Assembly (NCBI GenBank): GCA_030151165.1
Contig: JASLEM010000132.1
Location: 1 to 45,419 of the forward strand
Reading direction: 5' to 3'
Origin: Burkholderiaceae bacterium
GTDB taxonomy: Bacteria > Pseudomonadota > Gammaproteobacteria > Burkholderiales > Burkholderiaceae
DNA length: 45,419 nucleotides
Shown: positions 34,978-42,550 of the stretch, piece after piece
How the letters are laid out: the number at the start of each line of letters is the position of its first letter
Position numbering within the stretch: the stretch's first letter is position 1
The notes under the pieces: model-generated
Databases searched by the model: none
What the model saw: only the letters and a program-made list of their open reading frames with translations
Told to the model about the DNA's origin: nothing
Made by a program: the position numbers and the translations under genes

Positions 34978-37900
34978 GTGGCGTCCTGCTGCGGATCGGC
35001 GTCGAAATACACGGTCCAGTGGGTGCCGGCGATGCGGCTCACTTCCAGGCGGGCGTGCAACTGCGCGGTGAGATCGCCGACCAGTTGGAGGCCCAGCGAC
35101 TCGGCGCTCTGGACGTCGATGCCTTCGGGCAAGCCGACGCCGTCGTCGGCGACCGAGAGCTCGCAGCGGCCGCCGGTCAACGTGCGCAGCCGGACCTGGA
35201 TGCTGCCGGCTCGGCCTCGGGTGAACGCATGTTTCAGGGCATTCGAGACCAGCTCGTTGACGATGAGGCCGCACGAGACAGCTCGGCTCAGGTCCAGGTG
35301 CAGGTCGTCCGCGTCCACGTGCAGCGTCACATGCTGCGTCTCCAAACCGTAGGCGCGTGCCAACTGCGCGCACAGGTTCTGGAGGTGCGTGGCCATGGGG
35401 ACGCGCGCGAAGTTGCCTGCGCGGTACAGGTTCTCGTGCACCAGCGCCATCGAGCGCAGTCGGTTGCAGCTGTCGGAGAAGAGGGCGGCGACCGTGGGAT
35501 CCTCGACGCGCATCGCCTGCAGCGACAGCAGGCTGCTGATCAACTGCAGGTTGTTCTTCACGCGATGGTGCACCTCCTGCAGCAGCGATTCCTTCTCCTC
35601 GAGCGACGCGTTGTCCATCGACATCGCCGCGATCGACGCGAGAAGCGTGAGCACTGCCACCCGCGCCGGCGTGAAGACATGGGAGGCGAGATTGTTCTCG
35701 AGGTAGAGGATGCCGATCAGCTCGGACTGCTTCACGAGCGGCAGGCACAGCAGCGAACGGCAGTCGCGACGTCGTGCGTAGGGGTCGTCGCCGAACGCGG
35801 ACGACCCCCGCGCGTCGTCCACGAGCACCAACCGCCGGGTCCGGATCGCGGTGTGAAGCATGGCGACCGGAAGCTCGTCGGCCGTCAACGGCAGGGCGCG
35901 CAGGTCGATCTCGGTCTGGTCACCCAGGATCCGCGCGCGCGCCTCGATGCGCAACGCGTCGCCGCGCGGGCGGACGAGCACGCCGCGCTCGGCGCCCGAA
36001 TGGGCGAGCGCGATGCGCATCAGCGTGCGCATCAGCTTCTCGAGCCCCGCTTCGCTGCTGATGGCCTGTGCCATGCGCACGACGGCCATGATGTCGAACG
36101 ATTCGATGCCTGCTGCCGCCGCTTCGGTCGACGCGTCGCCGGCGCGGGCCGGCAGCGCATGCCGCATCTCCAGCTGTCGAGCCTTGGCCAGCGCGCCCCA
36201 TTGCACGTAGCGGTCGCGGGCTTCCACGACCAGCGCACGCGCGGCGCGGCGCAGCCCCAGCGTGTCCTGCAGGCGCGAGAACAGTTCGAGCGCGAGCGCC
36301 TCGTCGTGCACGAAACGGGCTTCGTTTGCTTGCGCCACGGCCTCCTCGAAAAGCGCCATCGACAGCGGAACGTCGCCCGCCAGCCGGGCGCGTTCGGCCG
36401 CCAGCATGCTGGCGCGCGCGGCGAAGTTCGCGGGGCAATGCTCCGACCACGATGCGAGCTGGCGATGATGCGCATCCAGGGCGTGCCGGTGCGTCAGGCG
36501 CTGATCTCCGTCGGTGGCATCGGCACAGGCCGCATGCGACAGGCCGGCGTAGAAGTGGTACTCCGCGAACTCGAGATGGCCCGTCGACGTCCACAGCAGC
36601 GGCGAAGCCTGCTCGATGGCGGCCAGGGCGGCCGACGCGTCGCCGGCAAGGAAGCGAGCCTGCGCCTTGCGGATCCAGTACCAGCAGGCCGCGATGTCCA
36701 GGCTGCGGTTGGATCGCAGGTGGGCTTCGAAATCGAGCTCGATGAAATCAGCGTCGTCGAGGTTGCCCGGCGCCGACGTCTTTCCTTGCAGGGAGCGCGT
36801 CAACTGGCGTTGCGTCGTGATGATGTCGACGATCAGGCCGAAGCCTGCAGCTTTCACGAAGGCCAGTCCGCTCGATGCGTCCCGCTCCACATCGTCGAGG
36901 TGCTCGCCGGCGGCCAGCATGTTGGTCACCAGCTTGCAGGAGCTGAAGCCAGCGTAGGTGATGTCGCCGCCTTCGCGGCAGGCCGCCACGGCGCGGCGCA
37001 TGAACGGCTGTCCCGTGCGCACCGGCCGTGCCCAGGGGATGACGTGGCATCCGAAGCACATCGTGACGCGACCGCGGTAGCGGGCCAGCGTGCTGTGCTC
37101 GACGAGATCGAGCCCCAGTTGTCCAAATTCGAAGGCGGCGTCGTACTCGCCGAAGTACGGCGGCAGCACCATGCCAAGGTAGGCGTAGGCCAGTGGCGAA
37201 GCGTGCGCGTTGCCGTGCGTCACGCTCACTTGCGCCATGCGGCAGAGGAGCATGCAGACGAGGTTTTCGTCGCTGAAGAAGGCCGGCGGCAGCAGCGCCG
37301 TGGCGACGTCGAGCGCAGCCTGCTTCCGCGGATCCGCGAGCAAAGGCAGGTCGGCGAGGGCGCGCACGGGACGGGAGCCCATGCTCGCCAGCAGATGCTC
37401 ATATTCACGCGTGGCGTCGGCGCGACTCGGGTGGCGCGGCCAGTCCGTACCGTCTTCGCGCAGGTAGGCGAGGCCGGTGTCGATGGCCATTGCGCTTTCG
37501 TCGAGTGCCAGGTACACCGTCACGCGCAACGCGGCGACCCGGCCGCGATCCAGCGCGCCGGTGGCGAAGTCGCCCAACGCGGTCAAGGTGCGCTCCGCGG
37601 CGCGCGATTGGCCCGTCACGAATTCGCATTCGGCACGTCCGAAGGCCAGGTCGAAAGACAGCCGGTATTCCCGCGCGCGGATGGCGTCGGAAGATCTCGC
37701 CACGAGCGCCTCGCCTGCCCGCAGATAGTCCAGCGCCGCGGCGTGCGCGGAATCGGCCTGGGCGCGCCGTGCGGCCCGCAGATGGAGCGCCGCGATCCAG
37801 ATCCTCTCGGCGTCGTCCGTGACCAGCTCGATGCCGCGCGCCAACTGGTTGACGACCTGGAAGAGCGTGGCGTCGAGACGCTCCGGCCGGGCTTGGGCGA

Positions 37901-40115
37901 GGCGGCGACCGATCTCGAGGTGCACGGCGGCGTGTTCGGATACCGGCGTCAGCGCGTAGGCCGCTTCCTGGATCCGGTCATGCAGGAAGCGATAGGTGCC
38001 CGCGCGTCGGTTGACGAGGCCGAGGCGCTCGATGAGCACGAACTGGGCGTCGATCGCAGGTGCGGGCAGTTGCGTGATCAGCGTGAGCGTGTCGAGCGAT
38101 GCCGAGATGCCCAGGCAGGCCATCCGCTGCACCAGCTGGCGTGCCTCGTCCGGCAAGCGCTGAAGCCGCTCCAGCATCAGGTCGGCGACGTTGTCGCTGT
38201 AGCCGCGCGCCTCGATGCGAGCCAGGTCCCATTCCCAGCGCCGCCGGTCGCGATCGAACCGCAGCAGACGCTGGGCGCCGAGCTCCCTGATGAACTGCGT
38301 CACGAAGAATGGATTGCCGTTGGTCTTGCCATGTACCAGCGCCGCAAGCGAGTCGACGCGGGAGCCGGTCTCGCGCAGGGTGTCGGCGAGCAGGCGCTCG
38401 ACGTGGGCGATGGCCAGCGGCGCGAGCTTCAGTTCGAGCACCGTGTTGCCGGAGGCGTTCACGCGGTCGCGCATGGCCAGAAGAGGGTGTGCTGCGCCGA
38501 CCTCGTTGTCCCGGTAGGCGCCGACGACCAGCAGGGGGCTGTCGTCGCGCGCAGTCGCCAGGTGCTCCAACAATGCCAGCGTGGCCGCGTCGAGCCATTG
38601 CAGGTCGTCGATGAACAGGACCAGGGGGCTTCGCGCCGACGCGAAAACACGCAGGAAACGCTGCACGGTGACGTGGAACCGGCGCGTGGTCTCCGCCGGT
38701 GCGATCTCCTTGGACGGCGGTTGCTGCCCGATGACGAGCGCGAGATCGGGAACCAGGCCCACCACGAGCTGGCCGTTGTCGCCGAGTGCCTCCAGCAGGC
38801 GACGACGCCATGGCGCGATCTCTTCCTCGTTCAATCCGAGCAGGTTGACCACGAGCGGCTTGAGCGCCTGCGCGAGCGTCGCATAGGGGATGTCGCCTTT
38901 GTGCTGCTCGAACTTGCCCGAGACGAACAGGCCTCGTTGGCGCACGAGCGAGGCTTGCAAGGCCGAGACGACCGTCGACTTGCCAATGCCGGAGTAGCCT
39001 GAGACGAGCACCAGCCCGGGCACGCCGGTCTCGACGACGCGAGCATAGGCGCCGAGCAGTGCGGCCACCTCGGCCTCGCGGCCATAGAGCTGTCCCGCCA
39101 CGAGCAACTGATCCGGGACGTCTTGATCGCCCAGCGGGAATTCGTCGATGGTGCCCGTCGCGAGCCACTGGGCTTGGCAGCGTCGCAGGTCGTGGGCAGC
39201 GCCGTCGGCGGTCTGGTAGCGGGACTCTGGCGTCTTGGCCAGCAGGCGCAGCACGATGCGCGAGATCTGGCGCGGGATCGTCGCATCGAGCTCGGAGGGG
39301 GCAGCAGGTGCCACGGCGATGTGCTGGTGCGCCCAGCCCATCGCGTCGTCGGCCGCGAACGGCAGCGTCCCGGTGAGCAGGTCGTAGAGCACCACGCCGG
39401 CGGAGTAGAGGTCGCTGCGGGCATCGACCGGTCGGCTCATTCGTCCGGTCTGTTCGGGCGACATGTAGGGCCACGACTCCCGCGAGATCGACGGTGCGTC
39501 GTGGCTCGCGTGCTCCAGGCCGACGCGCGCGCCGCCGCCGAAGCCGGTGACGCTCACGCGACTGTCCGCGGTGACGAGCAGGTTCAGAGGGCGCAGGTCG
39601 AGATGAACGACATCGCGCGCATGCATTCGGCTGAGCGCCTCGAGCAGGCCGGTCGCGAGCTCGAGAAATTCCCTCAAAGCAGCGGGAGAACCCGGCGCAC
39701 GTTGCATCGCCACGCCGCCGGTGTCGTCGAGCAGGATCGAGACGGAACCGGAGACGCGGATCAACTGGCGCGGGACGGGTGCGAAGCTCGTGTCGAGCCA
39801 CTCGCGCAGCGCGAACACCTGCTCGGCGCGGCGATTGAATTCAGGGGGCGGACGCTCGGCGGCGCTGACGGCGACCAGCACGGTCTGGCGCACGCCATCG
39901 CGGCGTCCGCGGTAGACCACGGAGAGGCTGTCGCGGCGGACGACGGAGATCGACGTCCGGTCTATCGCGAGGCCATCGTCAGCGAGGACATCCAGGGTCT
40001 GCCTCAGGTTGGATTCGGCCGGGTCGCCCGGCTCGCGACGAGTGCCGTCGGGCCACGTGTTCCCGACGAGCGCGACGTCGGAGACAGGCAGCTGGTCGGC
40101 GAGCTCGCCTGTCAT
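34974..40115 (-). CDS. Giant 2: kinase-like/ATPase/TPR/GAF/HisKA_2 protein
   Basis: The 1713-residue protein has these domains in order: protein-kinase-like domain (about 55-315); ATPase with Walker A GYSGIGKST (373-381) and Walker B LVLFIDDLQWLDA; long helical/TPR-like region (about 700-1300); GAF (about 1370-1510); and a HisKA_2-type kinase (EVHHRVKNNLQLISSLLSLQA) with HATPase (GLIVNELVSNALKHAF, DDGVGLPEGID). The kinase-like domain keeps HLDLRPLN (H171, D173, N178) but has GFG (191-193) instead of DFG and no recognisable VAIK lysine, so it is probably catalytically dead. No TM is seen. Its start lies 7 nt after the single-domain regulator gene. Unlike giant 1 it has no receiver; the adjacent hybrid kinase supplies one. 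Confidence 0.93.
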   Translation of the reverse strand: MTGELADQLPVSDVALVGNTWPDGTRREPGDPAESNLRQTLDVLADDGLAIDRTSISVVRRDSLSVVYRGRRDGVRQTVLVAVSAAERPPPEFNRRAEQVFALREWLDTSFAPVPRQLIRVSGSVSILLDDTGGVAMQRAPGSPAALREFLELATGLLEALSRMHARDVVHLDLRPLNLLVTADSRVSVTGFGGGARVGLEHASHDAPSISRESWPYMSPEQTGRMSRPVDARSDLYSAGVVLYDLLTGTLPFAADDAMGWAHQHIAVAPAAPSELDATIPRQISRIVLRLLAKTPESRYQTADGAAHDLRRCQAQWLATGTIDEFPLGDQDVPDQLLVAGQLYGREAEVAALLGAYARVVETGVPGLVLVSGYSGIGKSTVVSALQASLVRQRGLFVSGKFEQHKGDIPYATLAQALKPLVVNLLGLNEEEIAPWRRRLLEALGDNGQLVVGLVPDLALVIGQQPPSKEIAPAETTRRFHVTVQRFLRVFASARSPLVLFIDDLQWLDAATLALLEHLATARDDSPLLVVGAYRDNEVGAAHPLLAMRDRVNASGNTVLELKLAPLAIAHVERLLADTLRETGSRVDSLAALVHGKTNGNPFFVTQFIRELGAQRLLRFDRDRRRWEWDLARIEARGYSDNVADLMLERLQRLPDEARQLVQRMACLGISASLDTLTLITQLPAPAIDAQFVLIERLGLVNRRAGTYRFLHDRIQEAAYALTPVSEHAAVHLEIGRRLAQARPERLDATLFQVVNQLARGIELVTDDAERIWIAALHLRAARRAQADSAHAAALDYLRAGEALVARSSDAIRAREYRLSFDLAFGRAECEFVTGQSRAAERTLTALGDFATGALDRGRVAALRVTVYLALDESAMAIDTGLAYLREDGTDWPRHPSRADATREYEHLLASMGSRPVRALADLPLLADPRKQAALDVATALLPPAFFSDENLVCMLLCRMAQVSVTHGNAHASPLAYAYLGMVLPPYFGEYDAAFEFGQLGLDLVEHSTLARYRGRVTMCFGCHVIPWARPVRTGQPFMRRAVAACREGGDITYAGFSSCKLVTNMLAAGEHLDDVERDASSGLAFVKAAGFGLIVDIITTQRQLTRSLQGKTSAPGNLDDADFIELDFEAHLRSNRSLDIAACWYWIRKAQARFLAGDASAALAAIEQASPLLWTSTGHLEFAEYHFYAGLSHAACADATDGDQRLTHRHALDAHHRQLASWSEHCPANFAARASMLAAERARLAGDVPLSMALFEEAVAQANEARFVHDEALALELFSRLQDTLGLRRAARALVVEARDRYVQWGALAKARQLEMRHALPARAGDASTEAAAAGIESFDIMAVVRMAQAISSEAGLEKLMRTLMRIALAHSGAERGVLVRPRGDALRIEARARILGDQTEIDLRALPLTADELPVAMLHTAIRTRRLVLVDDARGSSAFGDDPYARRRDCRSLLCLPLVKQSELIGILYLENNLASHVFTPARVAVLTLLASIAAMSMDNASLEEKESLLQEVHHRVKNNLQLISSLLSLQAMRVEDPTVAALFSDSCNRLRSMALVHENLYRAGNFARVPMATHLQNLCAQLARAYGLETQHVTLHVDADDLHLDLSRAVSCGLIVNELVSNALKHAFTRGRAGSIQVRLRTLTGGRCELSVADDGVGLPEGIDVQSAESLGLQLVGDLTAQLHARLEVSRIAGTHWTVYFDADPQQDAT

Positions 40116-40122
40116 CGCCGTC

Positions 40123-40530
40123 TCACGCGCGTGACGCCAGTGCCGCGCGCACGCAATCGAGCAACGCGCGCTCCTCGAACGGCTTGGACAGGAATCCGAG
40201 CGCGCCCGCCGCCGCGGCGCGAGCGCGGGCGTCGTCGTCGCCGTGCGCGGAGATGAACACCGTGGGTAGCTGGACGCCCGCCTGTCGAAGCGCCGCCTGC
40301 AATTCGAGGCCGGACATGCCTTTCATGCGCAGGTCGACGATCAGGCAATCGGACGAGGCCGCCAGGCCGGACAGCAGGAACTCGGCGCCGGAGGCGAAGT
40401 CGCGGCAATCGAAGCCGACGGACCGCAACAACGTGCTGACTGCATTCCTCACCGAAGCGTCGTCGTCCACGAGACAGATGACAGGCGAATGTCCCTTGCC
40501 GTTGCCCTCAGGGGCATGCGTATTTGTCAT
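40123..40530 (-). CDS. Single-domain response regulator (receiver only)
   Basis: The 135-residue receiver-only protein is a paralogue of the regulator at 9213. The acidic pocket DDD (22-24), phospho-acceptor D66 (CLIVDLRMKGMSGLELQ), Ser (FISAHGDDD) and Lys (FLSKPF) are intact. I choose ATG 40530 over TTG 40560. From 40530, the conserved element, -10-like box and start codon are spaced as in front of its paralogue (31 versus 32 nt from element to ATG, 6 nt from -10 to ATG). The TTG, with AAGG 9 nt upstream, would need transcription from the FixJ gene. It is followed 7 nt later by giant 2. Confidence 0.9.
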   Translation of the reverse strand: MTNTHAPEGNGKGHSPVICLVDDDASVRNAVSTLLRSVGFDCRDFASGAEFLLSGLAASSDCLIVDLRMKGMSGLELQAALRQAGVQLPTVFISAHGDDDARARAAAAGALGFLSKPFEERALLDCVRAALASRA

Positions 40531-40536
40531 CTCGGC

Positions 40537-40579
40537 AGGATAGGCGTTCAGGGTGTTCAAGCCATTACACCTTCGTATA
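40537..40579 (-). promoter_or_regulatory. Conserved 18-bp element (copy F) and -10-like box
   Basis: On the minus strand TATACGAAGGTGTAATGG (40579-40562) overlaps the last codons and stop of the FixJ gene. TATCCT (40542-40537) follows 19 nt later and ends 6 nt before the single-domain regulator ATG. The first 13 bases are identical to copy B1. It may serve as an internal promoter for the regulator - giant 2 - hybrid kinase part of the operon. Confidence 0.55.
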
Positions 40580-41260
40580 GCCGCCGTGTTGCGGGTCTCG
40601 TGACAGGCCGAGACGCTCGGAGATTCGCACCAGGTCGGCGACCGAGCGCACGCCCAGCTTCTCGAGCAACCGGCGCCGATGTACCTTGACCGTGATCTCG
40701 CTCAGTCCGACATCGGACGCGATCTGCTTGTTCAACTTGCCCGCGATGACATGGCCCGCGATCTCCTGCTCACGGGAGGTCAGCGAAGCGTAGCGTTCCC
40801 GGAGCGCCGCCAGCGCGATGTCCGCGTCGCGCGCGGCGCGCGCGCTCGACAGGGCGTTGCGCACCGATGTCAGCAGATCGGCCGCCACGAAGGGCTTCGT
40901 CAGGAATTCGACGGCGCCCGCCCGCATGGCGCGCACGGTCATCGGAATCGTGCCGTGTCCTGTCAGGAAGATGATCGGGATCTGTTCATTGTTCGCGCCG
41001 ATCTCGCCCTGGAGGTCGAAACCGCTGGCGCCCGGCAGGCGCACGTCCAGGATCAGGCAGCAGGTGGCCGCCGAGCGCTCTCGCGCCAGGAACGTCGCGG
41101 CGCTGTCGAACGTCTCGACCGCGAAATCCATGGATCGGAGCAGGGACGAGATGGCTTCGCGGATCGACGGGTCGTCGTCGACGACATAGACCAGCGACTC
41201 GTCGTCGGGCGAAGAATGGCTCTTGGGGTCGAGCGGATCGGTGGACGTGGCGCAGGGCAT
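40565..41260 (-). CDS. FixJ-family response regulator
   Basis: The 231-residue regulator has a canonical receiver (VVDDDPSIR, D72 in [42 protein letters not shown]). A GerE helix-turn-helix follows ([58 protein letters not shown]). It is a close paralogue of the gene at 17086. ATG 41260 gives an 18-residue lead before the receiver; an upstream TTG at 41335 is unlikely. It is the first gene of the operon that continues with the single-domain regulator, giant 2 and the hybrid kinase. Confidence 0.92.
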   Translation of the reverse strand: MPCATSTDPLDPKSHSSPDDESLVYVVDDDPSIREAISSLLRSMDFAVETFDSAATFLARERSAATCCLILDVRLPGASGFDLQGEIGANNEQIPIIFLTGHGTIPMTVRAMRAGAVEFLTKPFVAADLLTSVRNALSSARAARDADIALAALRERYASLTSREQEIAGHVIAGKLNKQIASDVGLSEITVKVHRRRLLEKLGVRSVADLVRISERLGLSRDPQHGGYTKV

Positions 41261-41339
41261 GTCCGGAGGAACTATAGCGATCACCGTCGAAAAGAGAAGT
41301 TCGACGACCGATCGGCGCTGTCTTTCGCAGGACAACGCG

Positions 41340-41360
41340 GCGGTGTCAGCGCGGTGTCAA
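41340..41360 (-). promoter_or_regulatory. Direct repeats and -35-like box upstream of the FixJ gene
   Basis: On the minus strand the 9-mer TGACACCGC occurs twice with an 11-bp period (41359-41351 and 41348-41340). The first copy overlaps a perfect -35 hexamer TTGACA (41360-41355). No good -10 follows at 16-18 nt. A TATAGT near 41271 is a -10 candidate but too far away for this -35. The repeats could be an activator site. The remaining spacer 41261-41430 shows no gene. Confidence 0.35.
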
Positions 41361-41430
41361 CCAACGTCGGGCCGTCCGCCGGGCTCGGGTGTCTCGACGC
41401 ACGAAGCGACGGCGCGTCGCCGATACGTCG

Positions 41431-42432
41431 TCATCCCGCGAACGATCGTCGCCAGGAGCCGGGCGTGGTGCCGACGACGCGGCTGAACATGCGCGTGAGA
41501 TGACTCTGGTCGCCGAAGCCGCAGGCCAGCGCGATGTCGGACAGCGGTTGCCGCGTGCTGCGCAGGAGCGACTGCGCGGTGCTGATCCGGTAGTGCGTGA
41601 GCCAGGCGTAGGGAGACTGCCCGGTGCTCTGCTTGAAGGCTTTGCAGAAATGGCTCCGCGAGAGGCGGCACTCGCGCGCGACCTCGAGGATCGAGATGTC
41701 TTCGGCCATGTGCATCGTGAGCATCGCCTTGGCCTTGCGCTCTTGCCACGGCGCCAGCGATCCGTGGCTTCGCTGCCTGCAGGCCGCGTCGCGCAGGTGC
41801 GCGGACAGCAGACGGCCGATCACGGCCCGCAACAGGGGGCGGAAGTAGAGCGCGCTGTCCTCTACGGGCTCGGCCAGTGCGCCGGCCAGCGTGCACGCCA
41901 TGCCGCCGATGACCGAATCCATCGTCGCGGGCGCGAAGACGGGGTTCGCCCATCGCGGAACATTCATGTCGTCGGCGAACGCGTCGAGCGCTTCGCGGCG
42001 CAGGATCAATGTCAGCGCCTCGAACTGGCCGCGGACCCAGGTCGGGTCTGGCCGATCGAGCGAGGTCAGCGAGATGCCGTTGGCATGCGTCGCGACGGGC
42101 GAGGCGTCTCCCGTGCTGCTGGCGGTGCGTCGCCAGCCGCCAGGTCGAAGGTCGACGGTCAGCTGGACGGCGCCCTCGATGACCGGCAGTGCGAGTGGCT
42201 GCCAGTCCGGCAGGTCGGATCGAACGAGTCTCAGCAGGACGCCATCGAGTTCGCGCGAGCACGTGTCGGCCGCCTCATGATGCCCAGCGCGCGGGCCGTC
42301 ATCTCGGGCTGCGTCGAGGTCGACCCGAGGCGGTTCCGGGTCCGGCGGGGCGCCCCGGATCCCTTTGTGGCGGACGTTCAGGGGTTCGGTGAACATGCCG
42401 ATGATCGTCGCGCCCAGCCGAGGCGGTGTCAT
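41431..42432 (-). CDS. AraC-family transcriptional regulator
   Basis: The 333-residue regulator has a variable N-terminal effector/dimerisation part (about 60-220) and a C-terminal AraC/XylS double helix-turn-helix (about 230-330: ISILEVARECRLSRSHFCKAFKQSTGQSPYAWLTHYRISTAQSLLRSTRQPLSDIALACGFGDQSHLTRMFSRVVGTTPGSWRRSF). ATG 42432 is used; ATG 42396 is an alternative. The effector is unknown. It is 118 nt downstream of the flavoprotein gene on the same strand and may control that gene and the metallo-hydrolase. The spacer between them contains a perfect palindrome GTCGGCCGAC (42494-42503). Confidence 0.92.
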   Translation of the reverse strand: MTPPRLGATIIGMFTEPLNVRHKGIRGAPPDPEPPRVDLDAARDDGPRAGHHEAADTCSRELDGVLLRLVRSDLPDWQPLALPVIEGAVQLTVDLRPGGWRRTASSTGDASPVATHANGISLTSLDRPDPTWVRGQFEALTLILRREALDAFADDMNVPRWANPVFAPATMDSVIGGMACTLAGALAEPVEDSALYFRPLLRAVIGRLLSAHLRDAACRQRSHGSLAPWQERKAKAMLTMHMAEDISILEVARECRLSRSHFCKAFKQSTGQSPYAWLTHYRISTAQSLLRSTRQPLSDIALACGFGDQSHLTRMFSRVVGTTPGSWRRSFAG

Positions 42433-42550
42433 CGGTCTCGGGGCGGTCCTGTCCTAGGCCCTCCGGCCCGGCGGCCTCTCGATCGAGGGCGTCGTCGGCC
42501 GACCGACGTGTCTTGCCTCGCTCCGGATGCCCAAATTCAAGCAGTCGGCC

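Noticed and set aside
35019..39002. 1327-codon plus-strand open frame opposite giant 2
   Set aside because: It is a mirror of the high-GC giant 2 coding strand without recognisable domains or ribosome site.
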